NCBI RefSeq assembly: GCF_010994755.1
Contig: NZ_WHSB02000003.1
Coordinates: 310,001 to 374,000 of the forward strand
Source of the DNA: Shinella lacus
GTDB lineage: Bacteria > Pseudomonadota > Alphaproteobacteria > Rhizobiales > Rhizobiaceae
DNA: 64,000 nt
Direction: 5' to 3'
The notes beneath the pieces were generated by a model. It was given only the letters and a program-made list of their open reading frames with translations. It did no database searches and was not told the origin of the DNA. A program made the position numbers and the translations under genes. Each line of letters begins with the position of its first letter. The first letter of the stretch is position 1. Below are positions 18,042 through 28,255 of this stretch, piece by piece.

Positions 18042-19223
18042 TTAGATTGCCCGGCGGCTGAGCGCCCGGAGGAACGTGAACAGGTCCTGGTTCTCCTCGT
18101 CGCCCAGCGGTTCGGGGTGGGAGGAGAGCTTGACGATGACCGTTTCGGTGCTGGGATCGACATAGAGCCATTGGCCGTGGATGCCGATGGCGCAAAAGGC
18201 CTGGTCGGCCTCGCCGGACTGATACCACTGGCTGCGGTAGCGCCCGTTCGGCAGGTCGACATTGCGGCCCTGCTGCCAGGCCTCCTTGTCGCCGTTTTCC
18301 TGCATGTCGCGGATCCAGGCTTCCGGCACGATCTGCTTGCCATCGCGCGCGCCGCCGTTGCGCAGCAATTCGCCCAGACGCGCGAGGTCGCGCGCCGTCA
18401 TGGAGACGCCGCCGGCGGTGCGCGGCGTACCGATGGCATCCACGCTGATATCGGCATTGCCCTTGGCGCCCATCGGCTTCCACAGCAGTTCGGAGGTGAG
18501 GTCGGCGAAGCGCGCGCCCGTGACACGCTCGATGACGACGCCGAGCAGGTCAGCATTCGGTGAGGCGTAGTAGAATGGCCCGCCATGCGGACGTTCTGCC
18601 TTCTGCAAGGTGACGAGGAAGGAGGCGAGTGTCTCGGGCTGAATATTCGGCTCCGGCGGGTTCCAGAGCATGGCGCGGCGATAACGCGCGAAGGCGCCGT
18701 GCGGGTCGAGATAGGCTTCCTCGAAATCTAGGCTGACGCGCATGTCGAGCACGTCGCGATAGGTGCAGTCGCCATAGACGCCGCCCTTGGCCTCGGGAAG
18801 GTAGTCCGTCACCGGCCGGTCGGGATCGATGAGACCCTGGGCCTCGAGAATGCCGGAAACGACCGCCGTCAGCGACTTCGAGATGGAGAAGACGAGATGC
18901 GGCGCGTTGGGGTCGGCATGCGGCGCGTAATATTCCGCAACGACTTCGCCCCGGCGCATCATGACGAAGGCGTCGGTATGGGCGAAGTCGAGGAAGGCGC
19001 GCGCGCTTGCGGCACCCGCAAGGCCGGTTTCCATCGCCGTGTCGAGGAAGGCATCGCTTTGAAGCGGCACTTCCGCCACGGCGGCTTCCGCGGCGATCAC
19101 CGCCGTCGGCACGAAATCGCGGACATTCTGAAAGGTCCAGCGGCTATAGGGGGCAGTGCGCCAATTGGCGAGGGTGACATCGGCGCGGGCAAAGCCGTGC
19201 TGGTCCTTGAACGTCTTGATCAT
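18042..19223 (-). CDS. SxxK serine hydrolase (beta-lactamase/EstB family)
   Basis: The 393-residue protein belongs to the class C beta-lactamase-like hydrolases (often esterases or amidases). The nucleophile motif is Ser113-Ile-Ser-Lys116, the second motif is the Tyr of YYASPNADLLG, and a His-Gly-Gln (IHGQWLYV) near residue 355 replaces the KTG of true beta-lactamases. No signal peptide is seen, so it is probably cytosolic and not a resistance enzyme. It lies between the solute-binding protein gene (behind a hairpin) and the amidohydrolase gene, and probably prepares the imported substrate. The same pairing of SxxK hydrolase and amidohydrolase occurs at 2339-5594. Confidence 0.85.
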   Translation of the reverse strand: MIKTFKDQHGFARADVTLANWRTAPYSRWTFQNVRDFVPTAVIAAEAAVAEVPLQSDAFLDTAMETGLAGAASARAFLDFAHTDAFVMMRRGEVVAEYYAPHADPNAPHLVFSISKSLTAVVSGILEAQGLIDPDRPVTDYLPEAKGGVYGDCTYRDVLDMRVSLDFEEAYLDPHGAFARYRRAMLWNPPEPNIQPETLASFLVTLQKAERPHGGPFYYASPNADLLGVVIERVTGARFADLTSELLWKPMGAKGNADISVDAIGTPRTAGGVSMTARDLARLGELLRNGGARDGKQIVPEAWIRDMQENGDKEAWQQGRNVDLPNGRYRSQWYQSGEADQAFCAIGIHGQWLYVDPSTETVIVKLSSHPEPLGDEENQDLFTFLRALSRRAI

Positions 19224-19240
19224 GACACATCCAGCCGAAG

Positions 19241-19267
19241 CGCGGGAAGGCGATGTGCCTTCCCGCG
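19241..19267 (-). repeat. Intercistronic hairpin after the second PotD-like gene
   Basis: CGCGGGAAGGC (19241-19251) and GCCTTCCCGCG (19257-19267) form a perfect 11 bp stem with a five-base loop, about 35 bases past the binding-protein stop and before the serine hydrolase gene. Confidence 0.65.
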
Positions 19268-19301
19268 TAGGGCAGTCCTCATTTGTTTCGGCCGGGGCCG
19301 C

Positions 19302-20336
19302 TTACTTCTGCAGTTCGGTCCAGAGCTTGGTGTAGAGCTCCTGCACTTCCGGTGCGCAGGCGAGGTTGAACTTGCCTGCGGCCTTCAGTTCGGCCGGAAT
19401 GTTGATTTCCGGCGCATCCTTCATGTCTGCCGGCATGAAGGGCTCCGAGCCCTTGATGCCATTGGCGTAGCGCGCAAAGGTCGAGATCATCGCGGCATTT
19501 TCCGGATCCATGATGAAGTTCAAGAAAAGCTTGGCGTTGTCGACGTTCTTGGCATCCTTGAGGATCGCGGCATTGTCCATCCAGACCGGATAGCCTTCCT
19601 TCGGGTAGCCGTAGACGACGTCCGGGTTCTGCAGACGGGCGCGGAACGATGCGCCGTTCCAGTTCACGCCGGCGGCAAGGTCGACCTTCGAATATTTCTC
19701 GATATTGCCGTAGTCCATCGAGATCCACTTCGGCTTGGCGGCCGTGAGGATGTCGCGCGCTTTCTTGAGAACCGTCAGGTCGCCGGTGCAGGGCTCGCCG
19801 CCCGCATAGGTCACGACCATGTGCATGACGTCGGACATTTCCGGCACGACATTGACCTTGCCGACGAGTTCGGCCGGCGGATCGAGGAAGATGGCGGATG
19901 TGTTGATGTCGCCCTTGTAGATCGACTTGTTGACGGTCACGCCCGTGGTGCCCCACAGCCACGGAACCGTATAGTGGCGACCCGTGTCGAACGGCACGTC
20001 AACCCACTGCGGATCGACGTTCTTGAAGTTCTCCATCTGGTCGGGGCGCGATTCGAGCAGCAGGCCTTCCGAAATCCAGATCGGCACGACGCTTGCCGAT
20101 GGCACGACGATGTCGAAGCCGTGGCCGCCCTGGCGGATCTTGGCAAGCGCGGTATCGTTCGAGTCGTAGTCGGTGACCGTCACCTTGACCTTGTAGGCTT
20201 CTTCGAACTTCTTGATCATTTCGGGGCTGGTATAGTTGCCCCAGTTGAAGATGTTGAGTTCACCCTCGGCATGCGCGATGGCGGTGGAGGCCATCATGCC
20301 GGCCGCGAGTACGATCAATCCCAGTTTCATTTTCAT
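19302..20336 (-). CDS. potD: Polyamine-type ABC transporter, periplasmic binding protein (PotD-like)
   Basis: The 344-residue protein begins [20 protein letters not shown] with cleavage likely after AHAEG, a clear Sec signal peptide. The mature protein shows the PotD/PotF start [20 protein letters not shown] and an internal [20 protein letters not shown], typical of spermidine/putrescine binding proteins. It is the last transporter gene of the operon (order PotA, PotB, PotC, PotD) and is followed by a hairpin and then three hydrolase genes. The ligand is probably a polyamine conjugate or related cation. Confidence 0.88.
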   Translation of the reverse strand: MKMKLGLIVLAAGMMASTAIAHAEGELNIFNWGNYTSPEMIKKFEEAYKVKVTVTDYDSNDTALAKIRQGGHGFDIVVPSASVVPIWISEGLLLESRPDQMENFKNVDPQWVDVPFDTGRHYTVPWLWGTTGVTVNKSIYKGDINTSAIFLDPPAELVGKVNVVPEMSDVMHMVVTYAGGEPCTGDLTVLKKARDILTAAKPKWISMDYGNIEKYSKVDLAAGVNWNGASFRARLQNPDVVYGYPKEGYPVWMDNAAILKDAKNVDNAKLFLNFIMDPENAAMISTFARYANGIKGSEPFMPADMKDAPEINIPAELKAAGKFNLACAPEVQELYTKLWTELQK

Positions 20337-20353
20337 TGGCTGTTCTCCTTTGT

Positions 20354-21166
20354 CTATTCGTTGTTTTTGTTCGGGTTCCGGCTGAGGAAGAAGAAGACGG
20401 TGACGATTGCGAGCGACAGCACGAGGAAGGCTGTCGAGATCGCGTTCATCTCCGGCGTCACGACACGGCGCAACTGACCCAGCATGTAGGTCGGCAGCGT
20501 ATCCTGTCCACCGGACTTGACGAACTCGGTGATGACGACGTCGTCGAGCGAGATCACGAAGGCCAGCATCAGGCCGGCGAGAATGCCGGGCCAGAGCAAC
20601 GGCAGCGTGACATAGCGGAAGGTCTGGAAGGACGAGGCGTAGAGGTCGGATGCCGCCCGTTCCAGCGAGAGGTCCATGCTTTCGAGCCGCGCGCGGATCG
20701 GCATATAGGCGAAGGGAATGCAGAAGGCCGCATGCGCGACGATGAGGTAGCCGAGGCCGGAATAACCGGTCCACACCTTGATGCGCGAGAAGAGGATCAG
20801 GAGCGCCACCGCGGTGACGATTTCCGGCACCAGCAGCGGCATGTTGATAATGGAATATTTGAAGGTGAGGCCGCGATAGGGTGCGGTGCGCGTGGTGGCG
20901 ATGGCCGCGAGCGTCGCGCAGGCCGTGGCGATGACGGCGGCGACCGCGGCGATGCGCAGCGACCGCCAGGAGGCTTCCATCACCTGCTGGTTGTTCCAGG
21001 CGCTTTCGAACCAGCGCAGCGAAAAGCCTTCCCAGGTGGCGATCGAGGTGCCCGAGTTGAAGGAATAGACGACGAGCGTGGCGATCGGCAGGTAGAGCAG
21101 GAAGAAGCACAGCATCGCGATCGTCGCGAAACCCGGTTGCCGCTTGATCGAGAAGGACTTAGCCAT
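20354..21166 (-). CDS. potC: Polyamine-type ABC transporter, permease (PotC-like)
   Basis: The 270-residue inner-membrane permease starts at ATG 21166 ([13 protein letters not shown]), overlapping the end of the PotB-like gene by 8 bases. The EAA-type loop is [20 protein letters not shown]. It has six hydrophobic segments and pairs with the PotB-like subunit. An in-frame ATG at 21217 lies inside the upstream gene and is less likely. Confidence 0.87.
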   Translation of the reverse strand: MAKSFSIKRQPGFATIAMLCFFLLYLPIATLVVYSFNSGTSIATWEGFSLRWFESAWNNQQVMEASWRSLRIAAVAAVIATACATLAAIATTRTAPYRGLTFKYSIINMPLLVPEIVTAVALLILFSRIKVWTGYSGLGYLIVAHAAFCIPFAYMPIRARLESMDLSLERAASDLYASSFQTFRYVTLPLLWPGILAGLMLAFVISLDDVVITEFVKSGGQDTLPTYMLGQLRRVVTPEMNAISTAFLVLSLAIVTVFFFLSRNPNKNNE

Positions 21167-22085
21167 GGGCGCTGCCTCCGCTCTTGGATGCATTGCGCAC
21201 GTAATAGAGCATCGCAAACAGCACGATAATGACGAGCGTGACGGAGAGCGCCGCGCCGAGCGGCCAGTTCCGCCCCTGGCCGAATTGCAGTTCGATCAGG
21301 TTGCCGAGCATCAGGTTCTTGCCGCCGCCGAGAACGCGGGGCACGACATAGGCCGAGAGCGCCGGCACGAAAACCAGGATGGAGCCGGCGATGATGCCGG
21401 GCTTGACCAGCGGGATGACGATGCGCCACAGGACGCCGAAGCGGGAGGCGTAGAGGTCGTAGCCAGCCTCGATCAACCGGAAATCGAGCTTTTCCAGGCT
21501 CGCATAGAGCGGCAGCACCATCAGCGGCAGGTAGACATACGTCATGCCGAGCATGATGGCGAAGTCGGTGAACATCATCTGGATCGGCGACGAGATGAGG
21601 CCGATCGACATCAGAAAGGAATTGACGATGCCCTCGCTGCGGATCACCTCCTGGATGGCGAAGGTGCGGATGAGCATGTTCGTCCAGAACGGAATGGTGA
21701 TCAGGAACAGCCAGAGCGAGCGGTTGTGCGGGGCGCGTGTCGCGATGAAATAGGCCGTCGGGAAGCCGAAGATCAGGCAAAGCACGGTGGTGGCGAATGC
21801 AAGCTTGACGCTGCGCCAGAAGATCAGGAAATGCGCGTCGGCGAGCGAAACGGTCTCGTCGAAAATATCGCGCGTGAAGAGCACGTTGAACCAGCCCTCC
21901 GAGGAGAATTCCAGCTTCACGTCGCCATAGCTGCCCGGCGCGAGGAAGGAATAGAACACCACGATGAGAAGGGGACCGACCCCCGCGGCGAGGATGAGCA
22001 CAAGGGCGGGCGCGCTGAGCAGCCAGCGATCCCGGACGTCCTTCTTCTGCCTCTGTTCGCCGACGTCCTGAGCACTGTCCGTCAT
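21159..22085 (-). CDS. potB: Polyamine-type ABC transporter, permease (PotB-like)
   Basis: The 308-residue permease has a charged N-terminal cytoplasmic segment (MTDSAQDVGEQRQKKDVRDR), six hydrophobic helices and the coupling loop EAGYDLYASRFGVLWRIVIP. It begins 2 bases after the ATPase stop, so translation is coupled. Confidence 0.87.
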   Translation of the reverse strand: MTDSAQDVGEQRQKKDVRDRWLLSAPALVLILAAGVGPLLIVVFYSFLAPGSYGDVKLEFSSEGWFNVLFTRDIFDETVSLADAHFLIFWRSVKLAFATTVLCLIFGFPTAYFIATRAPHNRSLWLFLITIPFWTNMLIRTFAIQEVIRSEGIVNSFLMSIGLISSPIQMMFTDFAIMLGMTYVYLPLMVLPLYASLEKLDFRLIEAGYDLYASRFGVLWRIVIPLVKPGIIAGSILVFVPALSAYVVPRVLGGGKNLMLGNLIELQFGQGRNWPLGAALSVTLVIIVLFAMLYYVRNASKSGGSAHG

Positions 22086-22087
22086 CT

Positions 22088-23185
22088 CTAGTCCCTCAGG
22101 ATCTGTGCGACGTCATCATTGATGGCGACGCTGATGCGTTCGCCAACGGAGAAGCCGCAGGGGGCGCTGTTGGCGTTCTGCTGGCGCACGGTGAAGGTCT
22201 TTCCGTCATCGATCGTGACGTGGAAATGGTTGTCCGTGCCGAGATAGACGATGGTGTGGATCGCGCCTTCCAGCACGCCGGAGCCGGGCGGGCCGAGGCG
22301 GGCATGTTCGGGGCGGATGACGATGGTGACCTTGCCCTGTGGCGTGACGCCTTCCGGATAGGTGGCGGAGATTTCAGCACCCGACGAGAGCCGCACGCGG
22401 GCCTTGTCGCCGGAAACCGAAACGACGTCTGCCTCCAGGAAGTTCGTCTCACCGATGAAATCGGCGACGAAGCGTTCGGACGGGCGGTCGTAGATGTCCC
22501 AGGGCGAGCCGATCTGGCGCACCGTGCCCGTCGACATGACGGCGATGCGGTCGGACATGGTGAGCGCTTCTTCCTGGTCGTGGGTGACGAAGACGAAGGT
22601 GATGCCGGTTTCGGTCTGGAGTCGCTTCAGTTCCACCTGCATGGACTTGCGCAGCTTGAGATCGAGGGCGGAGAGCGGTTCGTCGAGCAGCAGCACCTTC
22701 GGTCGCGGTGCAAGGGCGCGGGCAAGCGCCACGCGCTGCTGCTGGCCGCCGGAAAGCTGGGTGACCGGGTTGTTGCCGCGCCCGTCGAGATGCACGAGCT
22801 TCAGCATGTCGCCCACGACCGAGTCGATTTCCGACTTCGGCTTGCCCAGCATCTTCAGGCCGAAACCGATGTTTTCGGCCACCGTCAGGTGCGGGAAGAG
22901 GGCGTAGTTCTGAAACACCGTGTTGACCGGCCGCTGGTTCGGCAGCAGGCGGGAAATGTCCGTCCCGTCGAGCAGGACCTGCCCTTCGGTGGGCAGTTCG
23001 AAACCGGCGATCATGCGAAGGAGGGTGGTCTTTCCGCAGCCGGACGGGCCGAGAAGGGTGAAGAATTCATTCGAGCGGATTTCCAGCGAGACGTCGTTGA
23101 CGGCCTGGAAGTTGCCGAACCATTTCTTGATGCCATGCATGCCAATGGCGCCGCCATGGGCACCGGTCGTTCGGGTCTCAGTCAT
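22088..23185 (-). CDS. potA: Polyamine-type ABC transporter, ATP-binding protein
   Basis: The 365-residue ATPase has Walker [10 protein letters not shown], signature [15 protein letters not shown], Walker [13 protein letters not shown], switch [11 protein letters not shown], and a C-terminal TOBE domain. ATG 23185 ([12 protein letters not shown]) is chosen because a GGGGAA ribosome site precedes it. An in-frame ATG at 23263 would extend into the promoter region. It is the first gene of the minus-strand operon and is divergent from the GntR gene, which probably controls it. Confidence 0.9.
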   Translation of the reverse strand: MTETRTTGAHGGAIGMHGIKKWFGNFQAVNDVSLEIRSNEFFTLLGPSGCGKTTLLRMIAGFELPTEGQVLLDGTDISRLLPNQRPVNTVFQNYALFPHLTVAENIGFGLKMLGKPKSEIDSVVGDMLKLVHLDGRGNNPVTQLSGGQQQRVALARALAPRPKVLLLDEPLSALDLKLRKSMQVELKRLQTETGITFVFVTHDQEEALTMSDRIAVMSTGTVRQIGSPWDIYDRPSERFVADFIGETNFLEADVVSVSGDKARVRLSSGAEISATYPEGVTPQGKVTIVIRPEHARLGPPGSGVLEGAIHTIVYLGTDNHFHVTIDDGKTFTVRQQNANSAPCGFSVGERISVAINDDVAQILRD

Positions 23186-23293
23186 CGGTTCCCCGTTTTT
23201 CGGCAGGCGTGTCCCGAGCTTTGCCCGATCCGCCGGCTGTCCTCTCGTCCGGCCGCTAATCACGGCTCTTATGTGATAGGCTTGTCTTGCTTA

Positions 23294-23323
23294 TGATCAC
23301 AACAAACCATAATTTGATCAAAT
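23294..23323. promoter_or_regulatory. Tandem TGATCA palindromes, candidate GntR operator
   Basis: TGATCA occurs at 23294-23299 and again at 23315-23320, exactly 21 bases (two helical turns) apart. The second lies in the longer palindrome ATTTGATCAAAT (23312-23323). They lie in the 255-base gap between divergent potA and gntR. Confidence 0.45.
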
Positions 23324-23440
23324 CTGTAAAGGGCCATTTTGTGCTTTGGGAATTTATCCGCCCTGCGTGCAAAGATCACGGAATTCAGCCCTGAGACGAA
23401 AGACGGCATGGGCCGGGTCTGCAGACGGGAGGATTTGAGC

Positions 23441-24127
23441 ATGTTGGTTGCAGCCAGTCGAGAGACTTCCGAATCGGCCAAGCAGTGGGTCTACCGCGTG
23501 CTCAGGCGGGGCATCATGACGGGCCAGTTCGAGCCGGGCGACCCGGTCACCATCAACGGCCTTGCCGAGACGCTTGGCGTCAGCGCGATGCCGGTGCGCG
23601 AGGCCCTGCACCGCCTCGTCGCCGATGGCGCGCTGGAGCTGCTCGACAACCGCCGGGTGCGCGTGCCGGACCTCGATCCGCAGCGTTTCGAAGAGGTGCT
23701 GGAGGCCCGCGTGGCGCTGGAAACGCGGGCTGCCGAGCGCGCCATGCCCTTTATCGACGAGACACGGCTCGCCCGCATGCGGGCCTTCGACAAGCAGGCC
23801 GACCAAGCACTTGCAGAGGGCGCTTTCGGGCGGCTGGTGGAGGCGAATTTCGATTTCCACCGCTGCCTTTACGAGGCGCGGCCGGGCACCGTGCTGCTGC
23901 CGCTGATCGAATCCCTCTGGCTGCGCCTCGGGCCCTTCATGCGCCGGGCGGGCGAGACGCTGTCGGAGACCTACCAGGTCGACCGGCACGCCGAGGCGCT
24001 GGTGGCAATCGTCAAGCAGGATGCGGAAGCCCTGAAGGCCGCCATCGCCGCCGATATCCGCGACGGCGCCGGTCTTCTCGGGCGCAGCCATTTCGAACGG
24101 ATCGCCGCGCTCGGGAAAACGGCCTGA
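23441..24127 (+). CDS. GntR-family transcriptional regulator (FCD/VanR type)
   Basis: The 228-residue protein has an N-terminal winged helix (RVLRRGIMTGQFEPGDPVTI, then GVSAMPVREALHRLVADGAL) and an all-helical FCD effector domain (about residues 85-220). The domain keeps the acidic and His residues usually involved in metal or ligand binding (DETRLARMRAFD, FDFHRCLYEA). ATG 23441 follows GGGAGGATTTGAGC, a strong ribosome site; the in-frame ATG at 23339 is unlikely. It is divergent from the Pot operon and probably represses it in the absence of a substrate-derived ligand. Confidence 0.87.
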   Translation: MLVAASRETSESAKQWVYRVLRRGIMTGQFEPGDPVTINGLAETLGVSAMPVREALHRLVADGALELLDNRRVRVPDLDPQRFEEVLEARVALETRAAERAMPFIDETRLARMRAFDKQADQALAEGAFGRLVEANFDFHRCLYEARPGTVLLPLIESLWLRLGPFMRRAGETLSETYQVDRHAEALVAIVKQDAEALKAAIAADIRDGAGLLGRSHFERIAALGKTA

Positions 24128-24226
24128 CGGAAAGACGGGAACTTTTGCGCCGAGGCGCTTGCCGGTCGGGGTCAATCGCCGGTAAATCTCTGCGCGATTT
24201 GTTCTGCCCGTGCGTCGGAGGCCGCC

Positions 24227-24388
24227 TTGAACGACAACAATGTTCTGAAATTCGAACGCCGGAAGCCGGAGCCCGAGAACAAGCCCAAGGCGCCGGGACC
24301 GAAAAAGGGCCTCATCTGGCTCGCCGTCATCGCCGTGATCGCACTCGTCTGGGCCTATTACCAGTTCCTCGCGCCGCAGGCTCTCTGA
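24227..24388 (+). CDS. Small single-span membrane protein, 53 residues
   Basis: A TTG start at 24227 follows a perfect GGAGG (24217-24221) at good spacing. The frame encodes a polar, Pro/Lys/Glu-rich N-terminus (KFERRKPEPENKPKAP), then a positively charged PKKG and one hydrophobic helix (LIWLAVIAVIALVWAYYQFL), ending at TGA. The charge pattern suggests N-in topology. It matches in style the small conserved membrane proteins of unknown function common in Rhizobiaceae. It is downstream of gntR by 99 bases and convergent with livF. Confidence 0.65.
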   Translation: MNDNNVLKFERRKPEPENKPKAPGPKKGLIWLAVIAVIALVWAYYQFLAPQAL

Positions 24389-24392
24389 GCCC

Positions 24393-25123
<731 letters not shown>

Positions 25124-25127
<4 letters not shown>

Positions 25128-25942
25128 GCCGTCACCTCTTCCTCGCTGACGCCGAGATAGGCGGCGATTACCGCCGGGTCGTTGGCGACGCTGTCCGGCG
25201 TGCCGTCGGATATGACCTCGCCGTGATCGAGCACGACGATATGGTCGGCGATGCGCATGACGAGGCCCATGTCGTGTTCGATGACGAGCACGGAGAGATC
25301 ATGTTCGGCGCAGAGCCGCTGGATGACCTCGGAGAGTTCCCGCGTCTCCGACGGGTTGAGGCCGGCGGCCGGCTCGTCGAGGCAGATCAGCGCCGGCGAG
25401 GTGCACATGGCCCGCGCGATCTCAAGCCTCCGCTGGCGGCCATAGGGCAGTTCCCCGGCAAGGCGGTTGGCGTCGCTGGCGAGGTTCATCTGGGACAGCC
25501 AGAAATAGGCGCGGTCGACCGCCTCGGTCTCGGCGGCGCGGTAGGCGCGGGTGCGGAAGACGCCGCTCAGCAGGTTGTTGCGGGTGGCGAGATGCTGGGC
25601 GACCAGCAGGTTTTCCACCACCGACATTTCCTTGAACAGCCGGATGTTCTGGAAGGTGCGGGCGATGCCGGCGCGGGTGACGAGGTGCGAGCCGCCGGTA
25701 ATCGGCCGCGTCATCAACTGGCCGATATCCTGCGGGCCGTTGCGACCATTGAGCAGGATGCGGCCTTCGCTGGCGCGGTAGAAGCCGGTGATGCAGTTGA
25801 AGATCGTCGTCTTGCCGGCACCGTTCGGGCCGATCAGCGCGGTGATGGCGCCCCTCTCGGCGGCGAAGCTGACATCGCGATTGGCGACGATGCCGCCGAA
25901 ACGCATGGTGACGTTCTGGACTTCCAGAATAGGCGTCTTCAT
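25124..25942 (-). CDS. livG: Branched-chain amino acid-type ABC transporter, ATPase LivG
   Basis: The 272-residue ATPase has Walker A GPNGAGKTT, the atypical LivG signature LPYGRQRRLEIARAM and Walker B LICLDEPAAGLNP. The C-terminal HDMGLVMRIADHIVVLDHGE switch and tail are standard. It overlaps livM and livF by four bases on each side. Confidence 0.9.
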
Positions 25943-27246
25943 CGTCCGGCCTCCGTCTGCGGCTCAAGACGGAGCGCGATGCCCGCCTCGCTGTGGCTGG
26001 AGGGGAAGAAGGCGGGGCGGGTGAGGCGCACCAGGCCGCGCGGCTTCCAGATCATCATCACCACCATGAGGATGCCGAAGACCAGCACGCGGTATTCGGC
26101 AAAGTCGCGCAGCAGCTCTGGCAGGATGGTCAGCACGATGGCGGCAAGGACGACGCCGACCGTGGAGCCGAGGCCGCCGAGCACGACGATGGCGAGGATG
26201 AGGGCGGATTCGAAGAAGGTGAAGGATGTCGGGTTCACGAAGCCCTGGTGGACCGCGAAGAACACGCCGGCAATGCCGCCCGTTGAGGCACCGAGCATGA
26301 AGGCGGAAAGTTTCGTAAAGACGTGGTTCACGCCGAGCGAGCGACAGGCGATCTCGTCTTCGCGCAACGCTTCCCACATGCGCCCGAGCGGCATGACACG
26401 CAGCCGGTGCACGGCGTAGATGACCGCGCAGACGACGAGGAACAGCACGACATAGATGAACCAGAACTTGTAGTCGCCGCTATAGCTGATGCCGAGGAAT
26501 TCATGGATCGGCACGCCGCCCTGCTTGGCCGTGCGGGTGAATTCGAGGCCGAAGAGGGTGGGGGCGGGCACGGGCGCGCCGTTCGGTCCGCCAGTGAATT
26601 CCAGCCAGTTGTTCAGCACCAGGCGGATGATCTCGCCGAAGCCGAGCGTGACGATGGCGAGATAGTCGCCATGCATCTTCAGCACGGGGAATGCGAGGAC
26701 CATGCCGAAAAGCCCGGCGAGGAAGGGCGCGATGACCAGCGCGCTCCAGAAGCCGAGGCCGAGATACTGATAGCCGAGCGCCAAGAGATAGGCGCCGACC
26801 GCATAGAAGGCGACGAAGCCGAGATCGAGCAGGCCGGCAAGGCCGACGACGATATTGAGGCCCAAGCCGAGCAGGCAATAGATCAGCGCGAGGATCGCGA
26901 TGCCGAGGAAATATTTGTCGGCGAAGAAGGGCAGGGCGAGACCGGCAAGGAACAGCACCGCGAGCGGCAGGAGGGGAGAGCGTTCCTGCCCGGTATTGAC
27001 GGTGACGCCGGAATTGCTGCTCGTGAGCCGGCTGCGCAGGCGTTTGCCGATTTCGCTCATGCCGGCAAGCGAGACGAGCACGCGGCCGGCCGTGATGATG
27101 GCCGCGAGCGTCACCGAACGGCCGAGTTCGTTGCGAAAACCGAAGCCGTCGAGCACCAGGCCGGAGATCGGTCCGAACAGGATGAGCGAGATGACGAAGG
27201 TGAGGACGGCTTCCTTGAGAAGGGAGGCAAGGCGATTGTTCTGCAT
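25939..27246 (-). CDS. livM: Branched-chain amino acid-type ABC transporter, permease LivM
   Basis: The 435-residue permease begins MQNNRLASLLKEAVLTFVIS at ATG 27246. It has an extra N-terminal hydrophobic stretch of roughly 100 residues before the conserved LivM core (LGLNIVVGLAGLLDLGFVAF), and the cytoplasmic MWEALREDEIACRSLGVNH loop. This is at the longer end for LivM. It lies 14 bases after livH. Confidence 0.88.
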   Translation of the reverse strand: MQNNRLASLLKEAVLTFVISLILFGPISGLVLDGFGFRNELGRSVTLAAIITAGRVLVSLAGMSEIGKRLRSRLTSSNSGVTVNTGQERSPLLPLAVLFLAGLALPFFADKYFLGIAILALIYCLLGLGLNIVVGLAGLLDLGFVAFYAVGAYLLALGYQYLGLGFWSALVIAPFLAGLFGMVLAFPVLKMHGDYLAIVTLGFGEIIRLVLNNWLEFTGGPNGAPVPAPTLFGLEFTRTAKQGGVPIHEFLGISYSGDYKFWFIYVVLFLVVCAVIYAVHRLRVMPLGRMWEALREDEIACRSLGVNHVFTKLSAFMLGASTGGIAGVFFAVHQGFVNPTSFTFFESALILAIVVLGGLGSTVGVVLAAIVLTILPELLRDFAEYRVLVFGILMVVMMIWKPRGLVRLTRPAFFPSSHSEAGIALRLEPQTEAGR

Positions 27247-27260
27247 GGCGTTTCCTCCCG

Positions 27261-28178
27261 TCAGACCTTCTGCACTTCCGCCCGGCCGAGCAGGCCGTAG
27301 GGGCGGAAGAACAGGAGGATGATGAGGAGCGAGAAGGCGAAGACGTCCTTGTAATCGGTGCTGACGTAGCCGGCGAACAGCGCCTCCGTCAGGCCGAGCA
27401 GGATGCCGCCGAGCACGGCGCCCGGCAGCGAGCCGATGCCGCCGAGAACGGCCGCGGTGAAGGCCTTGATGCCCATGACGAAGCCGATGAAGAAATTGAA
27501 CGAACCGTAGTTGAAGGTCACCAGCGTGCCGCCCACGGCGGCCGTCGCCGCGCCGATGACGAAGACGGAGGAGATGATCCGGTCCGTGTTGACGCCGAGG
27601 ATGGCGGAAATCTGCCGGTTCTGCCGAGTGGCGCGGCATTCGCGGCCGATGCGCGTATAGTTGATCACATAGGTGAGGATGCCCATGGCGACCAGCGCTG
27701 CAATCAGGATCACCGTCTGCATATAGGTGATCTGCACGAAATGCTGGCCCTCGCCGAAGCGGAAGGCGCCCTGGATGAGGATCGGCACGCCCTGGTCGCG
27801 CGCGCCCTGCGAGATCTGCACATAGCTCTGCAGCATCAGCGAGATGCCGATCGCCGAGATCAGCGGCGCGAGCTTGGTGGAGCCCCGAAGCGGCCGGTAG
27901 GCCACCCGCTCGATCGCCCAGCCATAAATGCCGGTAATAACGCAGGTGATGATGAGGATCGAGATCAGTGCGAAGGGCACGGACTGGAAGCCGAAGAAAT
28001 GCAGCACGGCCAGCGTGATCGCGGCGATATAGGCGGAGACCATGTAGACATCGCCATGGGCGAAGTTGATCATGCGGATGACCCCGTAGACCATGGTGTA
28101 TCCGACGGCGATGAGGCCGTAAATCGTGCCGAGCGTCACGCCGTTGACGAGCTGCTGCGCCAAGATGAACGCGTCCAT
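27261..28178 (-). CDS. livH: Branched-chain amino acid-type ABC transporter, permease LivH
   Basis: The 305-residue permease starts at ATG 28178 (MDAFILAQQLVNGVTLGTIY), with AAAGGGGTT upstream as ribosome site; ATG 28208 is an alternative. The conserved LivH N-terminus (YGLIAVGYTMVYGVIRMINF, then HGDVYMVSAY) is clear. It follows livK behind a strong hairpin. Confidence 0.9.
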   Translation of the reverse strand: MDAFILAQQLVNGVTLGTIYGLIAVGYTMVYGVIRMINFAHGDVYMVSAYIAAITLAVLHFFGFQSVPFALISILIITCVITGIYGWAIERVAYRPLRGSTKLAPLISAIGISLMLQSYVQISQGARDQGVPILIQGAFRFGEGQHFVQITYMQTVILIAALVAMGILTYVINYTRIGRECRATRQNRQISAILGVNTDRIISSVFVIGAATAAVGGTLVTFNYGSFNFFIGFVMGIKAFTAAVLGGIGSLPGAVLGGILLGLTEALFAGYVSTDYKDVFAFSLLIILLFFRPYGLLGRAEVQKV

Positions 28179-28213
28179 GGCGAACCCCTTTATGGATTGT
28201 TCTGGCAATTGGA

Positions 28214-28242
28214 GGCCGGCTGAAGACGCGCTTCAGCCGGCC
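28214..28242 (-). repeat. Intercistronic hairpin after livK
   Basis: GGCCGGCTGAAG (28214-28225) and CTTCAGCCGGCC (28231-28242) form a perfect 12 bp stem with a five-base loop, 13 bases after the livK stop and before livH. It probably sets the excess of binding protein over permeases. Confidence 0.65.
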
Positions 28243-28255
28243 GGCTCGAAGGAGC

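Noticed and set aside
15984-18563. An 859-codon plus-strand open frame opposite the amidohydrolase and serine hydrolase genes
   Set aside because: Shadow frame; the minus-strand products have full family motifs and the plus frame has none.
18042-19223. Beta-lactamase resistance gene
   Set aside because: No signal peptide, HGQ in place of KTG, and catabolic operon context point to an esterase or amidase.
24144-24160. GCGCC-GAGGCGC hairpin between gntR and the small membrane protein gene
   Set aside because: Stem of only 4-5 bp with no T-run; too weak to call.
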